A stretch of 64,000 nucleotides of DNA from Lutibacter sp. A80 (GCF_022429645.1 NZ_CP092480.1:2958501-3022500); one strand, 5' to 3'; positions 1 to 9,437 are shown, numbered from the stretch's first letter. Program-made: numbers and translations. Notes: generated by a model from the sequence alone, not told the origin.

Positions 1-1472
1 AATATAAGCACAAATTAGACAATAATAATACTATCGAAGCTTCTGGATATTATAGCAATGATGATTTTAGTATCACGTCAGATTCTTTATATAGCTATAA
101 TAATAGATTAGTTTCATTAAGATGGAATAGAAGTTTTAATAATAAAAATAATGGGAGTTTAATTTTAGCTAATAGTGAATATAAATTCAATATTGAATAT
201 GATGGAGCTATTGATACAGATTTTAAACTCGGTTATAAAATAAATGAAACCGAATTAAAACTTAAAATGAAATATTTACATAGTGATACTCATAAGTTTG
301 ATTATGGAGTTTCTAGCAAATTATATGTAGTAAATCCAGGTTCTATTAATCCAACAGGTACTGAATCTATAATTGAAGCTACTGATATAGCAGAAGAAAA
401 AGCTTTAGAATCTGCTATATTTATTGCAGATAATTATAAGGTAAATAAAAAGTTACTCTTTAATGTAGGTTTACGATATTCGTTTTATACATCGTTAGGC
501 GAAGCTTCTCAAAGAGAGTATAAAAAAGATCTACCAAAAAATGAAGGCACTGTTATTGATACATTAAATTTCGATAAAAATGAAGTTGTTAAAACTTATG
601 GAGGACCTGAAGTGCGTTTATCTGCCCGTTATTTTTTAACACCAAGTCTATCAGTAAAAGGGAGTTTCAATAGTACATATCAATATATACATACGTTGTC
701 AAACAACACCACAGTTTCTCCTACAGATACTTGGAAGTTGTCTGATTTAAATATTAAACCACAGCAAGCTAATCAAGTAACCTTAGGTTTGTATAAAAAT
801 TTCGAAGATTCTTTTTACGAACTAAGTTTGGAAGGCTATTATAAAAAAACTAAAAATACTTTAGATTATAAAGTTGGAGCAGATTTATTGTTAAATGAAT
901 ATATTGAAACAGAAGTTTTACAAGGAAAAGGAAAAGCTTATGGTGTTGAGTTTTTAATTAAGAAAACTAAAGGAAATTTAAATGGGTGGATAGGTTATAG
1001 TTATTCACGTTCTATGGTGAAATTAGATAGCGATTTTTCTGAGGAAAGGGTAAATAACGGTGATTATTTTCCATCAAATTATGACAAGCCACACGATGTA
1101 AGTTTAGTTGCAAATTACAAATTAACCAAACGCTATAGTTTTTCAGCAAATTTTACATATCAAACCGGAAGACCAGTTACTTACCCTGTTGGAAAATATG
1201 TTTATAATGGAGAAGAACGCGTTTTGTATAGCGATAGAAATAAATTTAGAATACCAGATTATTATAGATTTGATGTAGGGTTTAATATTGAGGGTAATCA
1301 TAAAATTAAGAAGTTTGCACATAGCTTTTGGAATATTTCAGTATATAATGTTTTAGGACGAAATAATCCTTATTCAGTTTACTTTGTAACAGATAAAGGT
1401 GAAATTAAAGCATATCAAAGCTCAATTTTTTCAATTCCAGTACCAACAATAACCTATAATTTTAAATTTTAG
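1..1472 (+). CDS. TonB-dependent receptor, C-terminal part (5' cut by window edge)
   Basis: The reading frame is open from the first bases of the window, so the gene starts outside; the first internal ATG (267) is not its start. What is visible is the C-terminal part of an outer-membrane beta-barrel: alternating hydrophobic strands, the segment YSRSMVKLDSDF, the TonB-receptor late-barrel pattern around YNVLGRNNPYSVYF, and an aromatic terminus ending TYNFKF, as expected for a barrel's last strand. The plug domain and TonB box are not in view. It is followed after 13 bases by a DUF4249 lipoprotein and then an MG2-like protein, a common Bacteroidota trio. The receptor would take up an unknown ligand, energised by TonB. 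Substrate cannot be inferred. Confidence 0.88.
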   Translation, partial: YKHKLDNNNTIEASGYYSNDDFSITSDSLYSYNNRLVSLRWNRSFNNKNNGSLILANSEYKFNIEYDGAIDTDFKLGYKINETELKLKMKYLHSDTHKFDYGVSSKLYVVNPGSINPTGTESIIEATDIAEEKALESAIFIADNYKVNKKLLFNVGLRYSFYTSLGEASQREYKKDLPKNEGTVIDTLNFDKNEVVKTYGGPEVRLSARYFLTPSLSVKGSFNSTYQYIHTLSNNTTVSPTDTWKLSDLNIKPQQANQVTLGLYKNFEDSFYELSLEGYYKKTKNTLDYKVGADLLLNEYIETEVLQGKGKAYGVEFLIKKTKGNLNGWIGYSYSRSMVKLDSDFSEERVNNGDYFPSNYDKPHDVSLVANYKLTKRYSFSANFTYQTGRPVTYPVGKYVYNGEERVLYSDRNKFRIPDYYRFDVGFNIEGNHKIKKFAHSFWNISVYNVLGRNNPYSVYFVTDKGEIKAYQSSIFSIPVPTITYNFKF

Positions 1473-1485
1473 AAGACAATTAATT

Positions 1486-2700
1486 ATGAAAAATATAAAA
1501 TTTTTATCTTTTATTTTATTTTCAGTTGTAGCTTTTTTAACCAATGCTTGTGTGGAACAAATTGATTTAAAAACTATTTCATTTGATGATGCATTGGTAG
1601 TTGAGGGTTCAATTACTAATGAATACAAGTTTCATCAAATAAAATTAAGTAGAACGTTTAAACTAGAAGAAAATATGCCTACAACTGAAAGTAATGCGAA
1701 GGTTGAAGTTATAGATGATTTTGGTAATACTTATAATTTTGAAGAAGAAACTCCAGGTGTTTATTTATCGGAAGTTGAATTTAAAGCAGAAACTGATATA
1801 CAATATCAATTAAAAATTACAACATCAAACGGAAGGTCTTATTCTTCTCAACCAACAAAAATAACAAATGAAGCACAAATTAATGAGGTTGAAGCTGTTA
1901 AAGAAATTGATAGTAATGGAAATGAAGGTATATCTATTCAGGTAAGTAGTTATAATGCAAATGGCGATGCTAGGTATTATCGTTATGAGTTTGAAGAAAC
2001 TTATAAAATTATTGCACCGTATTGGTCTGCTTATGATGCAGTAGTTATATCTGATGTGCCTCCTTTTGAAGTTGATTTTGTTCCAAGAACTAAAGAAGAA
2101 AGAATTTGTTATAATACCATATTTTCAGAAGGTATTATTCAAACAGAAACCAATAGTTTAGTTGAAGATAGAGTGTCTAAGTTTCCTGTTAGGTTTATTT
2201 CAAAAGATGATTTTATAATTACAAATAGATACAGTATTTTGTTAAAACAATATGTACAATCAATAGAAGCTTATACCTTTTACAATATTTTAAATAATCT
2301 GTCAGGTTCAGAAAGTTTGTTTTCACAAAATCAACCAGGTTTTTTTAGTGGTAATATTTCCTCAGATGAGAATAGTGAAGAAAAAGTAATTGGATTTTTT
2401 GAAGTAGCTTCAGTAGCATCAAAAAGAATATTTGTTAATCCAAGAGAAATTATACAAACTTCACCTCCTTATATTTCAAACTGCGAATTAGTTGCTCCGC
2501 TTTTAGTAGATGAAATTGGAAATAGTTCACCATTAATTGAAGCGATTAAAGGAGGTACTTTAAAGTTTTTTCAAATAAATGGGGGTGAATTTAGTCCTGT
2601 AATTCCAATTCCAGGTGGGCCTTATCAAATGGTTCCAGTTCCTTGCAGCGATTGTACATCTATAGGAACAAATGAAAAACCAGATTTTTGGATTGAATAA
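1486..2700 (+). CDS. DUF4249 family surface lipoprotein
   Basis: 404 residues. The N-terminus is a lipoprotein signal with lipobox LTNAC (Cys22), followed by the DUF4249 opening pattern (ALVVEGSITNE) and a beta-sandwich-like region with VEVIDDFGNTY. DUF4249 proteins are outer-membrane lipoproteins usually encoded next to TonB-dependent receptors, as here (13 bases downstream of the receptor). A role as receptor partner or ligand-binding lid is inference; no biochemical function is established. Cysteines cluster at the C-terminus (PCSDC, around residue 386-390), which could form a disulfide. The start is supported by the signal peptide beginning at this ATG. Confidence 0.85.
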   Translation: MKNIKFLSFILFSVVAFLTNACVEQIDLKTISFDDALVVEGSITNEYKFHQIKLSRTFKLEENMPTTESNAKVEVIDDFGNTYNFEEETPGVYLSEVEFKAETDIQYQLKITTSNGRSYSSQPTKITNEAQINEVEAVKEIDSNGNEGISIQVSSYNANGDARYYRYEFEETYKIIAPYWSAYDAVVISDVPPFEVDFVPRTKEERICYNTIFSEGIIQTETNSLVEDRVSKFPVRFISKDDFIITNRYSILLKQYVQSIEAYTFYNILNNLSGSESLFSQNQPGFFSGNISSDENSEEKVIGFFEVASVASKRIFVNPREIIQTSPPYISNCELVAPLLVDEIGNSSPLIEAIKGGTLKFFQINGGEFSPVIPIPGGPYQMVPVPCSDCTSIGTNEKPDFWIE

Positions 2701-2720
2701 TTAAATTGAAATAAAAGACC

Positions 2721-4490
2721 ATGAAAAAACAGTTCTTTTTATTATTGATAGTATTTTATAGTCAATGTTATATTGTGAATGCACAAGTTGTATTACAAAA
2801 TAACGATGAAACTCTTTTTGAAAATATACATCAAGAAAAAATATTTATTCACTATAATAGTTCTTTTTTGCTTACTGGAGAGAATTTTTATTATAAATTA
2901 TATTGTTTAAATAGTGATAATAATACATTAAGTAATATTAGTAAAATAGCTTATGTAGCATTAATTGATAATGAGTTAAATGAAGTTTTTAGACAAAAAG
3001 TTAAATTAGATTCTGGTTTGGGGCAAGGAGATTTTTTTATTCCAACGTCCATTTTATCTGGAAATTATAAAATTGTAGCCTACACACAGTGGATGCGTAA
3101 TATGGGAGAAAAAGCCATATTTCAAGAAGATATTTCTATTGTGAATCCATTTAATGAAAATCAAGAAGCAATACTTTCAAAAAAAATAGATACTTTAAAT
3201 TTAGAAAATTCTAACAATTTAAAAACATCGAGTATAGCTGATTCGAAAATTTTTAAAAGTGATTTTTTAGAAGTATCATTAGCTCAAAAGGAATTTAAAA
3301 ATAGGGAAAAAGTACAATTTCAATTAAAGTCTATAAAAGAAAATGAGTCTTATGGTAATTATTCTATTTCTGTTAGAAAAATAAAGCCATTTCAAACACT
3401 TGAAAAAGCTTCTTCCTTTAAATATTCTACTGTTGAAACTAAAAGTATTGAAATAAATAAGGATAAAGGTGTTTTTTTACCAGAATTAAGAGGTGAATTA
3501 ATTTCCGGAACTGTTATTGAAAAAGTAACTAGTTTACCTGTAGAGGATGTGAAAGTAGGGTTGTCTATTTCTGGAAAACAAGACGATATTTTTAAAATAG
3601 CAACAACAAATAATTCAGGGCAATTCTATTTTAATCTTTCAGAAAATTATAATCAACCAACAGCAATTATACAATTGTTAAGTAATACAGATAAGTATAA
3701 GATTAATTTAAATTCTGTAGCACCATTAAGTTATACTAACTTAAAATTTAGTGATTATAAAGTTAATAAATCTATAAGTAATTATATTTTAAAACAAAGC
3801 ATTAACAACCAAATAGAGAATGCATACGGTGTTGTTAAGCCAACAGAAAAAGAGAAAGCGGCTTTAGAAGATCTATTTTACAGCTCTAAAGAAATTACGT
3901 TTAACTTAGATGATTTTACACGTTTTCCAACTATTAAAGAAACTATTATTGAAGTAGTAGATGTTGTAACTTTAAAACATAGAAAAGGTGAAATATCATT
4001 AGATGTAATTTGGGCAAATAGAACCTATAATTCTGGATTGTTACCATTGGTTCTTTTTGACGGAGTTATTATTCAAGATCACAATAAAATTATAAATTAT
4101 AATGCAAACAAAATTCAAAAAATAAGTGTTGTTAGGGAAAAATATCTATATGGTACACAAATGTTTGAAGGTATAATTTCATTTCGTTCTGTAAAAGGAG
4201 ATTTTTCTAAATTAATATCTAATGAAGATTCAACCATAAATGTTGATTTATTGAAACCTCTAGAAAAAAAGGTATACTTTAATCAACAATACGATGGTAC
4301 AGATAAATTAAAACGAATTCCAGATTTTAGAACTCAGTTATTATGGTTGCCAGATTTAACAATAAACTCTAAAACAAAAGACATAAGTTTTTTTACTTCG
4401 GATGTGAAAGGAACGTTTGAAATTTCTTTAGAAGGATTTACAAATAATGGTAAGCCTGTTTCTTTAAAAGAGGTAATTGTTGTAGAATAA
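2721..4490 (+). CDS. secreted MG2/carboxypeptidase-regulatory-like domain protein
   Basis: 589 residues with a Sec signal peptide ending near VNAQ. The first third (about 30-150) resembles a macroglobulin MG2 domain: an early HYNSSFLLTGENFYYK segment and a later YKIVAYTQWMRN, the same layout as Bacteroidota surface proteins annotated as MG2 or TonB-plug-like. Around 250-310 is a carboxypeptidase-regulatory-like fold (SGTVIEKVTSLPVEDVKV). No beta-barrel follows, so this is not a full receptor. It is the last gene of the receptor-DUF4249-MG2 set, 20 bases after the previous stop, and ends at a terminator. Likely periplasmic or outer-membrane associated; function unknown. Confidence 0.65.
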   Translation: MKKQFFLLLIVFYSQCYIVNAQVVLQNNDETLFENIHQEKIFIHYNSSFLLTGENFYYKLYCLNSDNNTLSNISKIAYVALIDNELNEVFRQKVKLDSGLGQGDFFIPTSILSGNYKIVAYTQWMRNMGEKAIFQEDISIVNPFNENQEAILSKKIDTLNLENSNNLKTSSIADSKIFKSDFLEVSLAQKEFKNREKVQFQLKSIKENESYGNYSISVRKIKPFQTLEKASSFKYSTVETKSIEINKDKGVFLPELRGELISGTVIEKVTSLPVEDVKVGLSISGKQDDIFKIATTNNSGQFYFNLSENYNQPTAIIQLLSNTDKYKINLNSVAPLSYTNLKFSDYKVNKSISNYILKQSINNQIENAYGVVKPTEKEKAALEDLFYSSKEITFNLDDFTRFPTIKETIIEVVDVVTLKHRKGEISLDVIWANRTYNSGLLPLVLFDGVIIQDHNKIINYNANKIQKISVVREKYLYGTQMFEGIISFRSVKGDFSKLISNEDSTINVDLLKPLEKKVYFNQQYDGTDKLKRIPDFRTQLLWLPDLTINSKTKDISFFTSDVKGTFEISLEGFTNNGKPVSLKEVIVVE

Positions 4491-4495
4491 TAAAA

Positions 4496-4525
4496 AAAAC
4501 TCGAATTTTTTAAGATTCGAGTTTT
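4496..4525. terminator. bidirectional intrinsic terminator
   Basis: Perfect 11-bp inverted repeat: AAAACTCGAAT (4496-4506) and ATTCGAGTTTT (4515-4525), with an 8-base loop and T-runs on both strands. It lies between the convergent MG2-like gene and the aminopeptidase gene and can serve both. Confidence 0.88.
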
Positions 4526-4544
4526 TTAAATTTTAAAGAATTAA

Positions 4545-5837
4545 TTACTTATTCATTAAATCTTCAATTTCTTCAACGGTAATTGGGATGTCTCTCATTA
4601 AGTTAAATGGTTCTCCACTTTCTTGGATAACAACATCATCTTCAATTCTAATACCCATATTTTCTTCAGGGATATAAATTCCAGGTTCAACAGTAAACAC
4701 CATATTTGCTTTCATAGGTGTTTTTAACGCTCCATAATCGTGGGTATCTAAACCTAAATGATGTGAAGTTCCGTGCATAAAATATTTTTTATAAGCAGGC
4801 CATTTTGGGTCTTCGTTTTGTACATCGGCTTTATCTAAAAGTTTTAAACCTAATAATTCATTGGTCATTATTTTACCAACTTCTTTGTGGTATTCGGCCC
4901 AATCTGCTCCAGGTACTAACATTTTTGTAGCTTCATCCTTAACGCGTAAAACGGCATTGTAAATAGCTTTTTGTCTTTCGGTAAAACGACCGTTTACAGG
5001 TATAGTACGTGTCATATCACTAGAGTAATTTGCATATTCAGCACCTACATCCATCAATAACATGTCGCCATCTTTACATTCTTTATTGTTTTCTATATAG
5101 TGTAAAACACAAGCACTATAACCAGATCCAATAATTGGAGTATAAGCAAACCCTTTAGATCTATTTCTTAAAAACTCGTGCATGTATTCAGCTTCAATTT
5201 CGTACTCCATAATGCCAGGTTTTACAAAAGGTAGAATTCTTCTAAAACCTTTGTTTGTAATATTACAAGCTGTTTGCAATAGTTCAATTTCTTCAGGTTC
5301 TTTAACACCTCTAATATTAAGCATTATTTGAGCACTTTTTTCCCATTTATGAGCAGGGAAATCTGCTTTGCATTTTTTAATAAATCGGTCTTCTCTAGTT
5401 TCTATTTCAACAGATTGTCTGTAGTGTTCGTTTGTGTTAAAGTATACGGTTTCAGCCTCTGTCATTAAGTCGTAAAAAACCTTATCAAATTCAGATAGCC
5501 AATAAATAGTTTTAATTCCTGAAACTTGTGTAGCTTCTTCTTTAGAATATTTGGCACCATACCAAATTTCAATTAATTTGCTAGTTTCGGTCAAAAATAA
5601 AATTTCTCTATGTTCTGGGTTTATAGCATCTGGAAAAAGAACTAAAATACTCTCTTCTTGATCAGCTCCACTTAAATATAATAAGTCGCTGCTTTGTTTA
5701 AATGGAAGTGTGCTGTCTGCACCTGTTGTAAAAGTGTCATTTGAATTAAAAACCGCAAGAGATTTCGGTTTCATTTGAGCTGTGAATTTTGCTCTGTTTT
5801 TTGTAAATAGTTGATTACTAATTGGAAGGTATTTCAT
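4545..5837 (-). CDS. pepP: aminopeptidase P family protein (Xaa-Pro aminopeptidase)
   Basis: 430 residues, the usual length of bacterial aminopeptidase P. It removes an N-terminal residue preceding proline, using a dinuclear metal centre in the pita-bread fold. The five expected ligands are visible: Asp263 (MDVGAEY), Asp274 (SSDMTRT), His359 (GTSHHLGLDTHD), Glu384 (VEPGIY) and Glu399 (RIEDDV). The creatinase/AMP_N N-terminal domain occupies about residues 1-170. No signal peptide, so cytoplasmic. A single gene, convergent with the preceding cluster and divergent from the ChaN-like gene; its predicted promoter is at 5936-5943. Confidence 0.93.
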   Translation of the reverse strand: MKYLPISNQLFTKNRAKFTAQMKPKSLAVFNSNDTFTTGADSTLPFKQSSDLLYLSGADQEESILVLFPDAINPEHREILFLTETSKLIEIWYGAKYSKEEATQVSGIKTIYWLSEFDKVFYDLMTEAETVYFNTNEHYRQSVEIETREDRFIKKCKADFPAHKWEKSAQIMLNIRGVKEPEEIELLQTACNITNKGFRRILPFVKPGIMEYEIEAEYMHEFLRNRSKGFAYTPIIGSGYSACVLHYIENNKECKDGDMLLMDVGAEYANYSSDMTRTIPVNGRFTERQKAIYNAVLRVKDEATKMLVPGADWAEYHKEVGKIMTNELLGLKLLDKADVQNEDPKWPAYKKYFMHGTSHHLGLDTHDYGALKTPMKANMVFTVEPGIYIPEENMGIRIEDDVVIQESGEPFNLMRDIPITVEEIEDLMNK

Positions 5838-5919
5838 TTTTAATGAATGTTTTAAAATGTTATTTAAATCCTAATAAACAAGTATATTGTAAGCTTGAAA
5901 TTTCATTATTAAGAAATAA

Positions 5920-5951
5920 TTGTAATAATTAATAACAAAGTTATAAATTTG
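5920..5951 (+). promoter_or_regulatory. predicted promoter of the ChaN-like gene (TTG-N21-TAAATTTG)
   Basis: A TTG at 5920-5922 and TAAATTTG at 5944-5951, separated by 21 bases, fit the Bacteroidota consensus. Transcription would start near 5957, about 29 bases before the ATG at 5986. Confidence 0.6.
5936..5943 (-). promoter_or_regulatory. predicted -7 box (TAACTTTG) for the aminopeptidase P gene
   Basis: On the minus strand the sequence is TAACTTTG, an exact match to the Bacteroidota TAnnTTTG -7 element, about 95 bases upstream of the aminopeptidase start. A weak TTG lies 16 bases upstream of it. It directly abuts the plus-strand box of the divergent gene. Confidence 0.5.
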
Positions 5952-5985
5952 TTCAAAACCAACCGTTAAAAAATTAATAATATTT

Positions 5986-6840
5986 ATGCGTAAACAATTA
6001 GTATTTTTTTTAGTAATTATTTTTTCTAGTGTAATTTATGCACAAAATAAGCCAGCTTATAAATTATACAATGCAAAAGGGAAAAAGATTTCTTATAAAA
6101 AAATGATAAAAAAAATGAGTAAAACCGATGTGGTTTTATTTGGAGAACATCATAATAATCCAATTATACATTGGTTACAATATGAAGCCACAAAAGACTT
6201 AAATACACAAAGAAAATTAATTTTAGGGGCTGAAATGTTTGAAGCCGATAATCAGAATGAATTAAATAACTATATAACTGGAAAAATTGATGAAAAAGCT
6301 TTAGATACTGTAGCAAGGCTTTGGAGTAATTATAGAACAGATTATAAGCCTTTGGTAGATTTTGCCAAAGAAAATAACTTAAAATTTATTGCAACTAATA
6401 TTCCTAGAAGATTTGCTAGTTTGGTTTTTAGAGGAGGTTTTGAGGTTTTAGAAACCTTAACTGATAAAGAAAAAATGTGGATAGCACCATTGCCAATTGC
6501 ATATGATAAAACTTTGCCAGGTTATGTTAGAATGAAAGAAATGATGGGTGGTCATGGAGGAGATAATTTACCGAAAGCTCAAGCAGTTAAAGATGCAACA
6601 ATGGGTTATTTTATATTAAAAAATATACAAGAAAACAGGTTGTTTATTCATTATAATGGTTCATATCATTCAGATAATTACGAAGGAATTTATTGGTACT
6701 TAAAAAAGGATAACTCCGATTTAAAAATTAGTACTGTAAGTGTAATTGAGCAAGAAAATATTAAAAAATTTGATAAAGAGAATAAATTAAAAGCTGATTT
6801 TATAATTGTTGTGCCTACAACAATGACAAAAACGTATTAA
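5986..6840 (+). CDS. ChaN-like (haem-binding uptake family) secreted protein
   Basis: 284 residues with a signal peptide ending at IYAQ (about residue 20). The core matches the ChaN/Tiki-type fold: LFGEHHNNPIIHW (Glu54, His55, His56) near the start, a middle segment KFIATNIPRRFA, and a late IHYNGSYHSDNYEGI. In Campylobacter and related bacteria ChaN binds haem at the outer membrane, and the Tiki superfamily has conserved GxxH residues that may be catalytic; which applies here is not settled. There is no lipobox, so it is probably periplasmic. It has its own promoter and no linked haem receptor. Confidence 0.82.
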   Translation: MRKQLVFFLVIIFSSVIYAQNKPAYKLYNAKGKKISYKKMIKKMSKTDVVLFGEHHNNPIIHWLQYEATKDLNTQRKLILGAEMFEADNQNELNNYITGKIDEKALDTVARLWSNYRTDYKPLVDFAKENNLKFIATNIPRRFASLVFRGGFEVLETLTDKEKMWIAPLPIAYDKTLPGYVRMKEMMGGHGGDNLPKAQAVKDATMGYFILKNIQENRLFIHYNGSYHSDNYEGIYWYLKKDNSDLKISTVSVIEQENIKKFDKENKLKADFIIVVPTTMTKTY

Positions 6841-6988
6841 TTAAAATAAATGTTTATTTCTTAAGGTTTAAACTTTTTGTATTTATTTTTTTAAATCTAT
6901 TAGTTTGCTTTTTTTGGGTTTAAATTACTATTATAGTTCATAATTTTTTAGTATTTTCGAAATTACTAAAAACTAAAAAAATATACCA

Positions 6989-8221
6989 TTGCCTAATTTA
7001 TTTCATGAAAATGAATTTGTATTTAACGTGCTCTTTGAAGCAGTTTCAGAATGTGTAATTGTTGTAGATCAGAGCCAAACAATTGTAGCAAATAATACTG
7101 CTGCAGAAAAAATGTTTGGATATGAGAAAGGAGAGTTGCAAAACCAGCACTTAAATATTTTAATTCCCAAAAATTACCATCCAGGTCACGGATCCCATTT
7201 TAATTCTTTTTATAAAAAATCGTCTGCAAGGCAAATGGGAAATAATCGAGATTTAAATGGTGCTCATAAAAACGGACATCAATTTCCGGTTGAAGTAGGT
7301 TTAAATCCTTTTGAATTTGATGGTGAAAAATATGTAATGGCTATTGTAATAGATATAACATATCGTAAAAATTCAGAAAATAAAATACGCGAATTAAACA
7401 CCTTATTAGAAGGTAAAATTTCAGAAAGAACTTCGGAACTAAATAATACTGTTGCTAATTTAAAAAATGAAATTGAGAAGCGTGTAAAGGCAGAATCTAA
7501 ATTAAGAAAAGCTCTAAAAAAGGAAAAGGAGCTTAACGAGTTGAAAACTAAATTCTTATCGCTGGTTTCTCACGAGTTTAAAACACCTTTAAGTGGTATG
7601 TTAAATGCGGCTGTTTTGGTTGGTAAATATAAAAAAACAGAAATGCAAGATAAAAGAGAAAAGCATTTACTTACCATAAAAAATAAGGTGCATTATTTAG
7701 ATGGAATTTTAAACGATTTTTTATCAGTAGAAAGGCTCGAATCTGGAAGGGTTAGTTATAAATTTAGCAATTTTAAGCTTAGTAAGGTTGTTAACGAAGT
7801 TATTTATAATGCCAATCTAATGCTTAAAAGTGGACAACATATTATTTATCCAAAAGACATTGACAATATAGATTTATATCAAGATGAAAAAATATTAGAA
7901 TTAATGTTGTCTAATGTTTTAAGTAATGCCATTAAATACTCTCCAGAAAACACTAAAATAGATTTTAAAATTAATATAAAAGGAGCAATTATTATTTTTA
8001 AAATTAAAGATCAGGGTATTGGAATTCCGTTAAAAGATCAAAAACATATTTTTAATAGATACTTTAGGGCTGAAAATGCACTTACAAATCAAGGTACTGG
8101 AATTGGTTTAAATATAGTTAAAAGCCATTTAGAAAGTTTAGGAGGTACTATTAAATTCGAAAGTATAGAGAATGAGGGTACTACTTTTATTGTTGAATTG
8201 CCAATAATTAATAAAAAATAA
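6989..8221 (+). CDS. PAS-domain sensor histidine kinase (soluble)
   Basis: 410 residues, starting at TTG; the frame is closed by a TAA at 6974-6976 and the next ATG would cut into the PAS domain. Order: PAS domain about 10-125 (NEFVFNVLFEAVSECVIVVD), coiled coil 127-185, HisKA with phospho-acceptor His195 (LVSHEFKTP), and HATPase about 290-405 with the GTGIGLNIVKSHL G-box. No transmembrane segment or signal peptide, so it senses a cytoplasmic signal. It is followed 56 bases later by a receiver-CRP fusion, its likely partner. In Bacteroidota such pairs sit beside universal stress proteins, as here; a redox or oxygen-limitation input is inference. A TATTTTCG sequence at 6952-6959 may be its -7 box. 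Confidence 0.9.
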   Translation: MPNLFHENEFVFNVLFEAVSECVIVVDQSQTIVANNTAAEKMFGYEKGELQNQHLNILIPKNYHPGHGSHFNSFYKKSSARQMGNNRDLNGAHKNGHQFPVEVGLNPFEFDGEKYVMAIVIDITYRKNSENKIRELNTLLEGKISERTSELNNTVANLKNEIEKRVKAESKLRKALKKEKELNELKTKFLSLVSHEFKTPLSGMLNAAVLVGKYKKTEMQDKREKHLLTIKNKVHYLDGILNDFLSVERLESGRVSYKFSNFKLSKVVNEVIYNANLMLKSGQHIIYPKDIDNIDLYQDEKILELMLSNVLSNAIKYSPENTKIDFKINIKGAIIIFKIKDQGIGIPLKDQKHIFNRYFRAENALTNQGTGIGLNIVKSHLESLGGTIKFESIENEGTTFIVELPIINKK

Positions 8222-8277
8222 GTGAAGTGTGCTTAAAAATTTTATTTATTGAGCTTTAAATTTTATAAGAAATATAC

Positions 8278-9342
8278 ATGAAAACATTATTATTAATTGA
8301 AGATGATACCGTTTTAAGAGAAACAACTGCAGAAATATTAGAGTTAGAAGGGTATAAAATTGTGGTAGCTCCTAATGGAAAAAGAGGTGTAGAACAGGCC
8401 AGAATTATGCTTCCAGATCTTATTATTTGTGATATAATGATGCCAGAATTAGATGGTTATGATGTGTTTAAACTTTTATCTGAAGAAGAAAAAACCAAAA
8501 AAATTCCATTTATTTTTATGTCTGCTAAAACAGAAATTAAAGATATTAGAAAAGGAATGGATTTAGGTGCAGATGATTATTTAACAAAACCAGTAGAGGA
8601 AGAGTTATTGTTAAGTGCCATCGAAAGCAGATTAGCAAAAGCTGCTCTTTTAAAAGAATCTTTAGAAGTTGAAGAAACTGAAATTCCAGAGGAAACAGAA
8701 GAAACATTTGATAATATTTCAACTATAGATGATCTTAAAAATTATTTTTGCGATTTTGGAACTGCTAAAGTTTTTAAAAAGGGTGAGTTAATTTATAAAG
8801 AATCAGAAAAATCTAATAACATTTATTTAGTTTATAAGGGTAAAGTTAAAGGTGTTAAAATTGATGAATTTGGTAAAGAACTAATTATTACAATTAATAA
8901 AGAAGATGAATTTTTTGGGTTTTCGGCAATTTTCGATGATGCACATAATTATGAATCTGCTATTGCAATGGAAAAATTGGAGATAATGAGTGTGCCCAAA
9001 GCCACTATCCAAAATATTTTAAAAAACAACTATAGCTTGTCTTTAGAAGTGTTTCAATTAATTAATGAAAACTTAACAGAAGTAAAAGATCAATTATTGC
9101 AAATGGCATACGGATCTATGCGTAGAAAAACAGCAAAAACAATTTTAAAATTTGCGCATAAGATGAAACATAAACCATCCAATAATATTAATATTTCAAG
9201 AAGAGATTTAGCAAGTGTTGCAGGTATTGCAACAGAAAGTTTAATTAGAACACTTACAGATCTGAAAAAAGAAGGTATTATAGAAATCGAAGGAAGAAAT
9301 ATTAGAATTGTTGATTTAGAGCGATTAACAGCTATTTATTAA
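8278..9342 (+). CDS. receiver-CRP/FNR fusion response regulator
   Basis: 354 residues. The receiver domain (1-122) has Asp9, Asp10, phospho-acceptor Asp52 (IICDIMMPE), Ser82 and Lys104 (YLTKP), all intact. After an acidic linker rich in Glu (about 127-148) comes a cyclic-nucleotide-binding-like domain (about 150-270) and a Crp-type winged helix (about 285-345; NISRRDLASVAGIATES). The cysteines of classical FNR are not clustered in it, so direct Fe-S oxygen sensing is unlikely; phosphorylation by the upstream kinase is the plausible input. A TGA-N6-TCA dyad at 9395-9406, just downstream and ahead of the stress-protein gene, is a candidate binding site, as is the palindrome at 42508-42525. Confidence 0.9.
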   Translation: MKTLLLIEDDTVLRETTAEILELEGYKIVVAPNGKRGVEQARIMLPDLIICDIMMPELDGYDVFKLLSEEEKTKKIPFIFMSAKTEIKDIRKGMDLGADDYLTKPVEEELLLSAIESRLAKAALLKESLEVEETEIPEETEETFDNISTIDDLKNYFCDFGTAKVFKKGELIYKESEKSNNIYLVYKGKVKGVKIDEFGKELIITINKEDEFFGFSAIFDDAHNYESAIAMEKLEIMSVPKATIQNILKNNYSLSLEVFQLINENLTEVKDQLLQMAYGSMRRKTAKTILKFAHKMKHKPSNNINISRRDLASVAGIATESLIRTLTDLKKEGIIEIEGRNIRIVDLERLTAIY

Positions 9343-9394
9343 TAATTATTTAATTTTTTAAATAAAAAATCGTTAACTACACCTAAAATTTCAC

Positions 9395-9406
9395 TGATTA
9401 ATGTCA
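9395..9406. promoter_or_regulatory. candidate CRP-family site upstream of the stress-protein gene
   Basis: TGATTAATGTCA has the TGA-N6-TCA form recognised by CRP/FNR-family regulators. Its centre (9400.5) is 36.5 bp upstream of the last G of the predicted -7 box, which places it near -41.5. It matches the perfect palindrome at 42508-42525 at 13 of 18 aligned positions and sits at the same spacing. No good -33 TTG is present, as expected if an activator replaces it. Confidence 0.45.
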
Positions 9407-9429
9407 TTTATTATTAGTAGGGCTTTTTT

Positions 9430-9437
9430 TAAGTTTG
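9430..9437 (+). promoter_or_regulatory. predicted -7 box (TAAGTTTG) of the stress-protein gene
   Basis: An exact TAnnTTTG match. Transcription would start near 9442-9444. This excludes the in-frame ATG at 9401 as the start and supports the ATG at 9455. Confidence 0.55.
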
